NCBI RefSeq assembly: GCF_004078635.1
Contig: NZ_RZNB01000005.1
Span: 217,785-281,784, forward strand
Source of the DNA: Labedella phragmitis
Lineage (GTDB): Bacteria > Actinomycetota > Actinomycetes > Actinomycetales > Microbacteriaceae
DNA length: 64,000 nucleotides
Direction: 5' to 3'
The position numbers and the translations under genes are program-made. Shown in pieces: positions 20,047 to 28,772 of this stretch (positions within the stretch are counted from its first letter, which is position 1; each line of letters starts with the position of its first letter). The notes beneath the pieces are model-generated. The model was not told the DNA's origin. It saw only the letters and a list, made by a program, of their open reading frames with translations, and did no database searches.

Positions 20047-21441
20047 TCACACGTGGGGCGGGGGATCCTCGCGCGGAGGGGCGTCATCGTCCGAGGTCGG
20101 AGTATCGCCTCGCCCGCGTTCTTCGCCACGCAAAAGCGCTTCGAGGGCGGTGTCCATCTCGTCGAGTTCGGGCTCCTCGCCGCGGGCCTTGGCCTCGAGA
20201 GCCGCGATGAGGCGACCGGGATCGTCGATGTCGGCGGCCACGGGCATGAGGTCGGGGTGGGACCAGAGCGAATCGCGCAGCTCGGGACCGACGGCGTCGG
20301 TCACGGACTGCCACATCGCGGCCGCTTCGCGGAGGCGGCGGGGTCGGAGCTCGAGGCCCACGAGAGTGGCGAACGCTGACTCGGCCGGACCGCCCGTCGC
20401 TCGGCGACGGCGAACCGTCTCGGCGACGGCGTCCGCGTTGGGGAGTCGGCGCGTCGCGGACGCCGTGATCACGTCGACCCAGCCCTCCACGAGCGCGAGG
20501 GTCGTCTCGAGTCGTGCGAGCGTCGCGAGCTGCGCCTCGCTCTTCGGAGGGATCAGCGAACCGTCGACGAGGGCCGAGCGCAGCTCCTCGGGGTTCGACG
20601 GATCGAAGCCCTCCGCGAGCGATTCGAGGCGTTCGGTGTCGACGCGGATACCGCGGGCGAACTCCGTGATCGAGGAGATGAGGTGGAGGCGGAGCCATCG
20701 CGCGTGACGGAAGAGTCGTGCGTGGGCGAGTTCCCGCACCGCGAGATACAGCTGCACCTGGTCGTCGGAGAGCTCGAGACCCTCGCCGAACACGCGCACG
20801 TTCTGCGGGATGATCGCGGCGACGTTGTCGTCGAGGAGGGGGATACCGATGTCGCCGCCGGACACGACCTCCGTCGACAGCTGGCCGACGACCTGTCCGA
20901 GCTGCATCGCGAACATGGTCCCTCCGATACCGCGGAGCATCTTGCTCGCGCCCGCGATCATGCTCTGCAACTCGTCGGGGGCCTGCTCCTCGAGGACGCG
21001 CGTGAGTGCGTCGGAGATGCTCGTCGCGACGGGCTCGGCGAGCTGCGCCCACACGGGCATACTCGCTCGCACCCATTCGGCACGGGTCAGCAGCCGCGGC
21101 TCCTGCGTCAACTCGGTGATGCTCGTCGCGTCCGCGAGCCAGAGCGATGCGACGTGGAAGGCCTGTTCGAGCGCGAACCGCTCATCTGCGGCCGCCGGGA
21201 CAGCTCCCGTCGTGGCGATCGTGGTGGCCTGGTCCGTCGAGATCTTCCAGTCGATGCCGTCTCCCTGGTTCTGGAGGGCCGCCTGGAACTGCGCCATCAT
21301 GGCGGCGAGAGCCGTCGGGTCCGACGGCAGCCCCGCGACGCCGGCCAAGCGACCGGGGTCGACCGCGCCCTGCCCGGACAGGAGGTCGCGCAGCATGTCG
21401 CGCAGTTCGTCCTCGGGGGACTTGTCGTCGTCTTCAGCCAT
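20047..21441 (-). CDS. Zincin-like putative metalloprotease (DUF2342-type)
   Basis: 464 aa. Overall pattern fits the actinobacterial zinc-dependent metalloprotease/F420-associated family: GGTMFAMQLGQVVGQLS, VRELAHARLFRHARWL, LALVEGWVDVI and SLWSHPDLMP. The first His-containing helix reads RELAHARLFRHAR and there is no HEXXH, so catalytic activity should not be assumed. The N- and C-termini are acidic and disordered. The start at ATG 21441 is preferred over 21477 because GGAAGG sits 9 nt upstream. A TAGCGT hexamer at 21480-21485 would give a ~30-nt leader. It is divergent from the PDZ/Lon protease gene. Confidence 0.8.
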   Translation of the reverse strand: MAEDDDKSPEDELRDMLRDLLSGQGAVDPGRLAGVAGLPSDPTALAAMMAQFQAALQNQGDGIDWKISTDQATTIATTGAVPAAADERFALEQAFHVASLWLADATSITELTQEPRLLTRAEWVRASMPVWAQLAEPVATSISDALTRVLEEQAPDELQSMIAGASKMLRGIGGTMFAMQLGQVVGQLSTEVVSGGDIGIPLLDDNVAAIIPQNVRVFGEGLELSDDQVQLYLAVRELAHARLFRHARWLRLHLISSITEFARGIRVDTERLESLAEGFDPSNPEELRSALVDGSLIPPKSEAQLATLARLETTLALVEGWVDVITASATRRLPNADAVAETVRRRRATGGPAESAFATLVGLELRPRRLREAAAMWQSVTDAVGPELRDSLWSHPDLMPVAADIDDPGRLIAALEAKARGEEPELDEMDTALEALLRGEERGRGDTPTSDDDAPPREDPPPHV

Positions 21442-21564
21442 CTCGGTCACCTTCCAGCGAGCACCGTGTCGGGCCATCTACGCTAGTCGCTGAACCTGAC
21501 GGAAAGTCGTGGCGCGGGCAGGGGGTCGTCCGCCCGCCGCGAACACCGCAGAAAGGACCCCCTC

Positions 21565-22710
21565 GTGTCTCTCTTCGCCGACGACCACGTCGCGCCCCCC
21601 GCAGAACGCCCGAGGCGACGGATCACCGTCGGAGGCGTGTCGCTCGTCGTGGCGTTCGCCCTCCTCATCGTGTTGGCTCTCGCTCCGAGCCCCTATGTCA
21701 TCCAGCAGCCCGGCCCGGTCTTCGACACCCTCGGAAGCGTCCCGACGGGCGAGGACGGCGAGGACGGCGAGGACGTGCCCATGATCGAGGTCGCCGGAAC
21801 CGAGACGTTCGAGACCGAGGGGTCGCTCGACATGCTCACGGTGAGCGTCGTGGGGACCCCTGAGCAGCGGCCCACCTGGTTCGAAGTCGCGACGTCGTGG
21901 TTCGACAGGAGCAAAGCCGTCCTGCCGATCGAGGCCGTCTATCCTCCGGGCGTCACCTCGGAGCAGCGCGACGAGGAGAACGCGACACTCATGACCGATT
22001 CGCAGCAGACCGCCGTCGCCGCGGCACTCCGGGCCCTCGACTACGACGTCGAGGAGGAGGTCGTCGTCGGTGACATCCCCGAAGGGGCACCGGCCGAGGG
22101 TCGGCTCGAGATCGGCGATGTCATCCTCCGCGCCAACGGCGAAGCCGTGGACACCGTCACGACGCTGCGACGCATCATCGCCGACAACGGGCCGTCGAAG
22201 CCCGTCTCCTTCGACATCCTCCGCGACGGCGCGGACGAGACCGTCGATGTCACCCCGGCGGAGCAGACGCTCGACGACGGCAGTTCGAGCGTCGCCGTCG
22301 GCGTCGTCGCGTCGAGCTCCTACGAGTTCCCGTTCGACGTCTCCATCCAGCTCGAGAACGTCGGAGGACCGAGCGCGGGGATGATGTTCGCCCTCGGGAT
22401 CATCGACAAGGTGACGGAAGGGCCACTCACCGACGGGCGGTCGATCGCGGGGACCGGAACGATCGACGACGACGGGAACGTCGGACCGATCGGGGGCATC
22501 CGTCAGAAGCTCTACGGCGCCGACAATGCGGGGGCCGAGATCTTCCTCGCGCCGGCGGCGAACTGCGATGAGGTCGTCGGCCATGTCCCGGGCGATCTCG
22601 AGGTCTTCGCGGTCGCGACCCTCGACGAGTCCCTCGATGTCCTCGCCGCGATCGGCGGCGACGGCAACGTCGAAGCACTTCCCACCTGTGAAGACGTCCT
22701 CGCGGGCTGA
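21565..22710 (+). CDS. YlbL-type PDZ domain Lon-like serine protease
   Basis: 381 aa. One N-terminal membrane anchor (about residues 14-36, VSLVVAFALLIVLALAPSP) leads to an extracytoplasmic PDZ domain (EGRLEIGDVILRANGEAV) and a Lon-like Ser-Lys catalytic domain. The catalytic Ser is in GPSAGMMFALGIID (about residue 270) and the Lys in GGIRQKLYGADNAGA (about 315). The homolog in Bacillus cleaves membrane or cell-division proteins; the target here is unknown. GTG 21565 has AAAGGA upstream. The neighbouring UPF0182 gene on the same strand is a conserved pairing. Confidence 0.93.
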   Translation: MSLFADDHVAPPAERPRRRITVGGVSLVVAFALLIVLALAPSPYVIQQPGPVFDTLGSVPTGEDGEDGEDVPMIEVAGTETFETEGSLDMLTVSVVGTPEQRPTWFEVATSWFDRSKAVLPIEAVYPPGVTSEQRDEENATLMTDSQQTAVAAALRALDYDVEEEVVVGDIPEGAPAEGRLEIGDVILRANGEAVDTVTTLRRIIADNGPSKPVSFDILRDGADETVDVTPAEQTLDDGSSSVAVGVVASSSYEFPFDVSIQLENVGGPSAGMMFALGIIDKVTEGPLTDGRSIAGTGTIDDDGNVGPIGGIRQKLYGADNAGAEIFLAPAANCDEVVGHVPGDLEVFAVATLDESLDVLAAIGGDGNVEALPTCEDVLAG

Positions 22711-22769
22711 CTGTCAGGCATCGCACGTAGGATTGCAGTGAACCCCCGACCGATGAAGGCCAACACGCA

Positions 22770-25706
22770 ATGACCTCTGCATCCACCGTCCGCTCCGAGT
22801 CGCCCAACCGGAGACGCCTGCCGCTCGCCATCACGCTCGTCGTGGTCGGTGCGCTGGTCGTGGCGTTCTTCCTCTTCACGGGCCTCTACACCGACTACCT
22901 GTGGTTCTCGCAACTCGGGTACGCCTCCGTGCTCACGACGCAGTGGGCGGCGATCGCCGTGATGTTCGTCATCGGCTTCGTGGCCATGGCGGTCCCGGTC
23001 TGGGTCACGATCAACCTCGCTTACCGGCTCCGGCCGGTGTACGCGAAGCTCAATTCGCAGCTCGATCGCTACCAGGAGCTCGTCGAACCCCTCCGGCGTC
23101 TCGCGATGTGGGCGATCCCCGCCGTCCTCGGCCTGTTCGCGGGTCTTTCGGCCTCGAGTCGGTGGGAGACGACCCTGCTCTGGTTGAACCGCACGGCGAC
23201 GGGATCGACCGACCCGCAGTTCGGGCTCGACCTGTCGTTCTACCTTTTCGAGCTGCCGTTCTACCGCGGCGTGGTGTCGTTCGCCTCGGCCGTCGTGCTC
23301 ATCGCACTGCTCCTCACCGTTGCCGTCGCCTATCTGTACGGGTCCATCCGCGTGAACGGTCGCGAGCTCCGCATCTCGAAGTCCTCGCGCATCCAGATCG
23401 CGATCCTCGCCGGCCTGTACCTCCTCCTTCAGGCCGTGAGCATCTGGTTCGACCAGTACACGACGCTCACGCAGACGGGCGACCTCATCACGGGCGCGAG
23501 CTACACCGATGTGAACGCGACCATCTGGGCTCGACAGATCCTCGCGGGCATCGCCCTGCTCATCGCCGTCCTCTTCTTCGTCACGGCGTTCATCGGTCGC
23601 TGGCGCTTCCCGCTCGTCGGAACCGCCCTCCTGCTCGTCGCGAGCGTGGTCCTCGGTTCGCTGTACCCGTGGGTCGTGCAGCGCTTCACCGTCGACCCGA
23701 ACGCCCGCGTGCTCGAGGAGCCGTACATCCAGCGCAACATCGACCTCACTCGTGACGCCTTCGACGTCGCCGAGGTCGAAGAGGTGCCGTACTCGGCCAC
23801 GACGGAGGCGTCGCCCGGCGCTCTCCGTTCCGACGCCGAGACGACCGCATCCATCCGCATCATCGACCCGGCTCTCGTCAGCCCGGCCGTGGCGCAGCTC
23901 GAGCGATTCAAGACCTACTACGGCTTCAACAGCGAGCTCGACGTCGACCGGTACGAGATCGACGGCGAGAGCCAGGACACCGTGATCGCGGTCCGTGAGC
24001 TCCGTCAGTCGGGCCTCGGCGACGGCTCGTCGTGGTACAACAACACCGTCGTCTACACGCACGGATACGGCGTCGTCGCGGCGTACGGAAACCAGCGCTC
24101 GGCGGACGGTCAGCCCGTGTTCTTCGAATCGGGCATCCCCACGAGCGGAGAGCTCGGCGAATACGAGCCGCGCGTCTACTTCGGTGAGCAGTCGCCGACG
24201 TACTCGATCGTCGGAGCTCCTGAGGGCACGGACCCACGGGAACTCGACTACCCGTCGGGTGAGGACGGGCAGTCCGAGACCTACAACACCTTCGAGGGTG
24301 ATGCCGGGCCGAAGCTCGACTCGGTCTTCAACCGCCTCGTCTACGCGCTCAAGTTCCAGTCGGAGCAGATCTTCCTGTCGGACGCCGTCAACAGCGACTC
24401 GCAGATCCTCTACGACCGCAACCCGGTGGACCGGATCCAGAAGGTCGCTCCCTACCTGACGCTCGACTCCGACCCGTATCCCAGCGTGGTCGACGGCAAG
24501 GTGGTCTGGATCGTTGACGGCTACACCACGTCGGACGCGTACCCGTACTCGCGCACCGTGAGCCTGTCGAACTCGATCGCCGACTCGGATTCCGAGGCCC
24601 AGCGCTACGCGATCGACGACATCAACTACATCCGCAACTCGGTCAAGGCCACTGTGGACGCGTACGACGGCACCGTCACGCTCTACGCATGGGACGACGA
24701 GGATCCCGTGCTCAAGACGTGGCAGAAGATCTTCCCGTCGACGCTCAAGCCCATCAGCGAGATGTCGGGCGACCTCATGAGTCACGTGCGGTACCCCACG
24801 GACCTGTTCAAGGTGCAGCGGTCGATCCTCGGTCAGTACCACGTTACGGACGCCGGTCGCTTCTACTCCCGCACGGACGCTTGGCAGACGCCGGCCGATC
24901 CCCAGGAGGACGCCTCGACCAACAGCCTGCAGCCTCCGTACTACCTCACGCTGCAGATGCCTGGCCAGGAGACGCCGTCGTTCTCCCTGTACTCGACGTT
25001 CATCCCGCGTGGTGCGTCGAGCGAGGACGCCTCGAACGTCCTCAAGGGCTATCTCGCCGTGGACGCCGACGCCGGCAACGAGGACGGGGTGAAGGGTGAG
25101 GGCTACGGAGCACTCCGATTGCTCACCATGCCCGACGAATCGACGGTCCCGGGCCCCGGCCAAATGCAGAACGACTTCAACTCGGATCAGGCCGTGTCGT
25201 CGCTCATCAACATCCTGCGTCAGGGACAGACGGACGTGCTGAACGGAAACCTGCTCACGCTCCCCGTGGGTGGCGGACTCCTGTACGTCCAGCCGGTCTA
25301 CGTCCAGAGCACCGGAGAGACGAGCTATCCCGTCCTCCAGAAGGTGCTCGTCGGCTTCGGCGACCAGATCGCCTTCGAGGACACCCTCGACCAGGCGCTC
25401 GACTCCCTGTTCGGCGGTGACTCGGGAGCGAGTGCCGGCGACGGTGACGTCCCGGTCGGCGAGGGCGAAGGGGAGGAGACGCCGAGCGAACCCACGGAAC
25501 CGACGCAGCCCGCGGAACCCGGTGATGGCTCCGAGGCGCCGTCCACGGGAGTGGACGTCGACCTGGCCGCGGCTCTCGCCGAGGCCCAGGCGGCCATGGA
25601 GGCCAAGCAGACGGCCCTCGAGGCCGGCGACTGGGCGGCTTACGGCGAGGCCGATGAGCGACTCTCCGCCGCTGTCGAGCGGGCACTCGGGCTCCTCGGC
25701 GAATAA
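22770..25706 (+). CDS. UPF0182 family large membrane protein
   Basis: 978 aa. Seven predicted hydrophobic segments fill the first ~320 residues (ITLVVVGALVVAFFLFTGLY onward), followed by a long exported domain with conserved UPF0182 motifs (YTHGYGVVAAYGNQRS, GLRLLT-like LRLLTMPDES). It ends in an acidic Pro/Glu/Thr-rich linker and an Ala-rich helix typical of the actinobacterial members. Function is unknown; it is a near-universal actinobacterial envelope protein. A TAGGAT hexamer at 22728-22733 could be its own -10 element. Confidence 0.93.
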   Translation: MTSASTVRSESPNRRRLPLAITLVVVGALVVAFFLFTGLYTDYLWFSQLGYASVLTTQWAAIAVMFVIGFVAMAVPVWVTINLAYRLRPVYAKLNSQLDRYQELVEPLRRLAMWAIPAVLGLFAGLSASSRWETTLLWLNRTATGSTDPQFGLDLSFYLFELPFYRGVVSFASAVVLIALLLTVAVAYLYGSIRVNGRELRISKSSRIQIAILAGLYLLLQAVSIWFDQYTTLTQTGDLITGASYTDVNATIWARQILAGIALLIAVLFFVTAFIGRWRFPLVGTALLLVASVVLGSLYPWVVQRFTVDPNARVLEEPYIQRNIDLTRDAFDVAEVEEVPYSATTEASPGALRSDAETTASIRIIDPALVSPAVAQLERFKTYYGFNSELDVDRYEIDGESQDTVIAVRELRQSGLGDGSSWYNNTVVYTHGYGVVAAYGNQRSADGQPVFFESGIPTSGELGEYEPRVYFGEQSPTYSIVGAPEGTDPRELDYPSGEDGQSETYNTFEGDAGPKLDSVFNRLVYALKFQSEQIFLSDAVNSDSQILYDRNPVDRIQKVAPYLTLDSDPYPSVVDGKVVWIVDGYTTSDAYPYSRTVSLSNSIADSDSEAQRYAIDDINYIRNSVKATVDAYDGTVTLYAWDDEDPVLKTWQKIFPSTLKPISEMSGDLMSHVRYPTDLFKVQRSILGQYHVTDAGRFYSRTDAWQTPADPQEDASTNSLQPPYYLTLQMPGQETPSFSLYSTFIPRGASSEDASNVLKGYLAVDADAGNEDGVKGEGYGALRLLTMPDESTVPGPGQMQNDFNSDQAVSSLINILRQGQTDVLNGNLLTLPVGGGLLYVQPVYVQSTGETSYPVLQKVLVGFGDQIAFEDTLDQALDSLFGGDSGASAGDGDVPVGEGEGEETPSEPTEPTQPAEPGDGSEAPSTGVDVDLAAALAEAQAAMEAKQTALEAGDWAAYGEADERLSAAVERALGLLGE

Positions 25707-25709
25707 CCG

Positions 25710-25735
25710 ATCGGGGGCGGTCCGCCGCCCCCGAT
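25710..25735 (+). terminator. Hairpin after UPF0182 gene
   Basis: A perfect 11-bp stem (ATCGGGGGCGG and complement) with a TCCG loop begins 4 nt after the stop codon. It lacks a T-tract, as many actinobacterial terminators do. Its 3' arm abuts the -35 box of the initiator tRNA promoter. Confidence 0.65.
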
Positions 25736-25764
25736 TGGACGTCTCCTCATCCGCGTGCTAGAGT
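25735..25764 (+). promoter_or_regulatory. Promoter of the initiator tRNA
   Basis: TTGGAC (25735-25740) and TAGAGT (25759-25764) are separated by 18 nt and lie just upstream of the tRNA 5' end at 25777. Spacing and sequence fit a housekeeping sigma promoter with a very short leader. Confidence 0.7.
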
Positions 25765-25776
25765 AAATTCTTGTGC

Positions 25777-25850
25777 CGCGGGGTGGAGCAGTTCGGTAGC
25801 TCGCTGGGCTCATAACCCAGAGGTCGTAGGTTCAAATCCTGCCCCCGCAA
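25777..25850 (+). tRNA. tRNA-fMet (CAU), initiator
   Basis: A complete cloverleaf folds from these 74 nt. The initiator hallmarks are present: a C1 x A72 mismatch at the end of the acceptor stem and three G:C pairs (GGG/CCC) next to the anticodon loop. The loop CTCATAA gives anticodon CAU. The T arm GTAGG-TTCAAAT-CCTGC is standard. The CCA end is not encoded. It is a single gene with its own promoter and terminator. Confidence 0.97.
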
Positions 25851-25855
25851 CAAAG

Positions 25856-25887
25856 AAGGCCCGGAATCATCACGATTCCGGGCCTTT
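25856..25887 (+). terminator. Rho-independent terminator of tRNA-fMet
   Basis: A perfect 12-bp stem (AAGGCCCGGAAT and complement) with a 7-nt loop begins 5 nt after the tRNA, and the 3' arm ends in TTT followed by CCCTTT. Confidence 0.88.
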
Positions 25888-25995
25888 CCCTTTGCCCAGG
25901 GACTGTGTTCCCGGTAACGAGTGCGCACTGCCGGGCTAAGTAGTCGACGCGGTTCGCAGCCGCCGATTCCTCGACAGTGCCCGACCTCGGCGTAA

Positions 25996-26240
25996 CGCAC
26001 AACCACATGGTTCTACGTGGCGGTCACGACGAGGTCGACCCTCTCTTTCGAGCGCCGAGCGATCGGACCGGGCGGTGCGTGTCTGTCGATTGTGGCGGAT
26101 GCGCGCTCTCGCGAGACGTGGTGGGGGCCGTCGACGCGGGACGCTTCGTTCCTCGAGCACGACTTGCCGGAGGGCGGTGGTGCGCACGACGCGGTGACCG
26201 GCCCAGAGGATGACAGCGCCAGCGGCATCCGGCGCATCCC
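25996..26240 (+). pseudogene. Coding-like remnant in a 440-bp gap, possibly SRPBCC-related
   Basis: The 440 bp between the tRNA terminator and the topoisomerase gene hold no convincing intact gene. One frame, open from 25996, shows strong GC3 bias and reads SIVADARSRETWWG...LEHDLPEGGGAHDAV, vaguely like the start of an actinobacterial SRPBCC domain. It has no ATG, only a GTG at 26017, and loses the pattern after about 75 codons. It could be a decayed gene or chance; confidence is low. The rest of the gap shows nothing recognisable. Confidence 0.2.
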
Positions 26241-26331
26241 GCAGAGGCCTGAACAGTGCCCCTCCTATAGCAGGAGGGGCGCCGCTTCGCACGGGGCGGC
26301 GTTGCAACGGACACCCGCATAGCCTGACCAC

Positions 26332-27324
26332 ATGGTCAGGTTGCGTCGAAGCGTCGCGTCGGGTCCCGGGTGGACGCGCCGCCGTTCCGGTCGGGGGTTC
26401 CGGTACATGGACGAGGATGGTCACACGATCACGGATCCCGTTGCCCGCGCCCGGATCACGGACCTCGTCATCCCGCCGGCCTGGTCGGACGTCTGGATCT
26501 CGCCGTATCCCAACGGCCACATCCAGGCGGTGGGGACGGACGCCGCCGGTCGGCGCCAGTACATCTACCACGAGGCATGGCGGGAGAAGCAGGACGTCGC
26601 CAAGTTCGAGCGCTGCCTCGACTTCGCGGAGGTCCTCCCGGGCGTGCGCCCGACCGTGACGCGGCACCTCCGCGGCGACCCCACGTCGCGCGAGACGGTC
26701 CTCGCCGCGATGTTCCGCATCCTCGATACGGTCTCTCCGCGGATCGGCGGCGACCGCTACGCCGACGAGAACGGTTCCTACGGGCTGTCGACCCTTCTCG
26801 GCCAGCACCTCCTGCTCTCCGGTGACCTCGTCACGCTGCATTTCCCCGGCAAGAGCTCGCAGCAGTGGCATTCGGAGATCATCGACTCCGATCTCGCCGA
26901 CGTCTTGCGCGCCCTCCGGCGTCGTCGTGGCAAGGCTTCGAGGGTCTTCGCGTGGAAGACCGGTCGGCGATGGAAGACGCTGTCCGCCGAGGACGCGAAC
27001 GACTACATCCGCGGGCTCGTCGGAGAGACCTTCAGCGCGAAGGACTTCCGCACGCTGCACGGATCATCCGTGGCCGCGCAATCGCTCGCACGCACCGGCC
27101 CCCAGGACACGATGACGGCCCGGAAGAAGGCCGTGGTCGCGGCCGTGAAGGCGGCGTCGGTGCATCTGGGCAACACGCCCACGATCGCACGTTCGAGCTA
27201 CATCGATCCGCGCGTCCTGACCCTGTACGAGAACGGGCGGACGGCGCGGCCGGCGCGCGGCCACGCTGGGGAAGCAGCGCTCGTCGAACTCCTGCGCCCT
27301 GGCGCGACCGAGGTGATCGAGTAG
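26332..27324 (+). CDS. DNA topoisomerase IB
   Basis: 330 aa. Eukaryote/poxvirus-type enzyme that nicks one strand through a 3'-phosphotyrosine and relaxes supercoils without ATP. The N-terminal domain has RRSGRGFRYMDEDG and VIPPAWSDVWISPYPNGHIQA. The catalytic domain has GLSTLLGQHL, the KDFRTLHGS segment, and the nucleophile Tyr in IARSSYIDPRVL (about residue 290). Length and order match the bacterial family. It is not essential and is scattered in actinobacteria. ATG 26332 has TAGCCT exactly 6 nt upstream, a leaderless-type start. Confidence 0.93.
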   Translation: MVRLRRSVASGPGWTRRRSGRGFRYMDEDGHTITDPVARARITDLVIPPAWSDVWISPYPNGHIQAVGTDAAGRRQYIYHEAWREKQDVAKFERCLDFAEVLPGVRPTVTRHLRGDPTSRETVLAAMFRILDTVSPRIGGDRYADENGSYGLSTLLGQHLLLSGDLVTLHFPGKSSQQWHSEIIDSDLADVLRALRRRRGKASRVFAWKTGRRWKTLSAEDANDYIRGLVGETFSAKDFRTLHGSSVAAQSLARTGPQDTMTARKKAVVAAVKAASVHLGNTPTIARSSYIDPRVLTLYENGRTARPARGHAGEAALVELLRPGATEVIE

Positions 27325-27349
27325 GTCGTCGTCCGCCCGGCGCGATCCG

Positions 27350-28549
27350 TCAGATCGAAAGCCGACGTAGTCCGTCGACGGCCGATTCGAGGACCCCCCG
27401 TCGCTTGCAGAAAGCGAAGCGGACGAGCGAGGCGTAGTCGCTCCGGTTCTCCGGTCGCACGAACGCAGTGACCGGCACTCCGACGACCCCGGCCCGCTCC
27501 GGCAACGAGACGCAGAGCTCACGAGCGTCCGCGAAGCCGAGGGGGCGAGCGTCCGCGATCACGAAGTACGAGCCGTCGGGTACCGACACGGCGAATCCGG
27601 CGGCCCGCAGCCCGTCGACGAGGACGTCGCGCTTCTCGGCGAGATTCCGTGCGATCCCGGCGAACACGTCCTCGCCCAGGTCGAGACCTCGTGCGATCGC
27701 CGGCTGGAACGGCGACGCGTTCACGTAGGTGAGGAACTGCTTCACGGTCAGGATCGCGGTCACGAGCACCGGGGGAGCGATGAGCCAGCCGACCTTCCAT
27801 CCTGTCGTGTTGAAGGTCTTACCCGCCGACGAGACGGTGATGGTCCGCTCCCGGGCGCCCGGGAGGGCGGCGATGGGGCGATGCGCGCCGGAGAACATCA
27901 AGTGCTCGTAGACCTCGTCCGTGAGGATGAAGGCGTCATTCCGGTGAGCGAGTTCGACGACGAGTTCGCGCGTCTCCTGGTCGAACGCCCTTCCGGTGGG
28001 GTTGTGAGGGTCGTTCACCAGGATGATGCGTGTGCGATCGGTGACGGCGCGGCGGAGCTCGTCGTGATCCGGGCGGAAGTCGGGCCAACGCAGAGGCACC
28101 GTCACGAGCCGTGCCCCGGCGAGGGCGACCAACCCGGCGTACGCGTCGTAGAAGGGCTCGAAGACGACGACCTCGTCACCGGGTTCGACGAGGGCGAGGA
28201 TCGACGCGGCGAGCGCCTCCGTCGCTCCCGCCGTGACGACGATCTCCGAGGCAGGGTCGACGGGGATCGCGTAGAAGCGATGCTGGTGGCGGGCGATCGC
28301 CTCGAGCAGGAGAGGGTCGCCGCGCCCGGGCGGGTACTGGTTCTTCCCGGCCGACACGGCATCGATGGCGGCCTCGAGGACCTCGACGGGCCCGTCCTCG
28401 TCTGGAAAGCCCTGCCCGAGGTTGATGGCACCGGTTCGCGCCGCGAGCGCGCTCATCTCCGCGAAGATCGTGGGAGCGATCGAACCGTCGGGCCGGAGGA
28501 GCCCGGCTCCCGCCGCTGTGCGTCGCCACGGGCCCTGGAGTGTGCTCAT
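27350..28549 (-). CDS. PLP-dependent class I/II aminotransferase (DapC/YbdL-like)
   Basis: 399 aa. Fold-type I aminotransferase. GQGFPDEDGP at the N-terminus, NDPHNPTGRAF, DEVYEHLMFSG and the PLP-lysine motif SSAGKTFNTTGWKVGW are all present. The closest described relatives are methionine/kynurenine aminotransferases and the actinobacterial N-succinyldiaminopimelate aminotransferase. Sequence alone does not separate these, and no lysine-pathway genes are adjacent. ATG 28549 has TAGCCT exactly 6 nt upstream. It is divergent from the HtrA-type protease, with 223 bp between them. Confidence 0.88.
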   Translation of the reverse strand: MSTLQGPWRRTAAGAGLLRPDGSIAPTIFAEMSALAARTGAINLGQGFPDEDGPVEVLEAAIDAVSAGKNQYPPGRGDPLLLEAIARHQHRFYAIPVDPASEIVVTAGATEALAASILALVEPGDEVVVFEPFYDAYAGLVALAGARLVTVPLRWPDFRPDHDELRRAVTDRTRIILVNDPHNPTGRAFDQETRELVVELAHRNDAFILTDEVYEHLMFSGAHRPIAALPGARERTITVSSAGKTFNTTGWKVGWLIAPPVLVTAILTVKQFLTYVNASPFQPAIARGLDLGEDVFAGIARNLAEKRDVLVDGLRAAGFAVSVPDGSYFVIADARPLGFADARELCVSLPERAGVVGVPVTAFVRPENRSDYASLVRFAFCKRRGVLESAVDGLRRLSI

Positions 28550-28772
28550 GTCCTCAGGCTACCGACCTCGGAACGGCGTGGGCGTGAACGCGGATGTCAA
28601 GGGAGGACGCCGCGACCACCTTCCTCTGCGATCCTCGACGAGGGAAGCGAACCGTCGTCGAGAACGTAGCGGCGAGGATTCGGCTGGGGCAAAGGTCGCT
28701 CACAGACGTGGTCGACCAAACGTCCAGACTTCAGGGCGAAGCTTGCGTCGGTTGGAAAAAGGAGAACACACC

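Noticed and set aside
19072..21441. RiPP (thiazole/oxazole) biosynthetic cluster
   Set aside because: Only the ThiF-like component is present; no YcaO, dehydrogenase, transporter or precursor peptide lies nearby.
22512..25163. 883-codon frame antisense to the UPF0182 gene
   Set aside because: Long antisense frames are expected in GC-rich coding DNA. The product is Arg/Glu/Val repetitive and has no domain, while the sense frame is a complete known family.
25758..26006. 82-codon minus-strand ORF reading RGQDLNLRPLGYEPSELPN
   Set aside because: This is the well-known false ORF produced by the antisense strand of a tRNA; it covers tRNA-fMet and its terminator.
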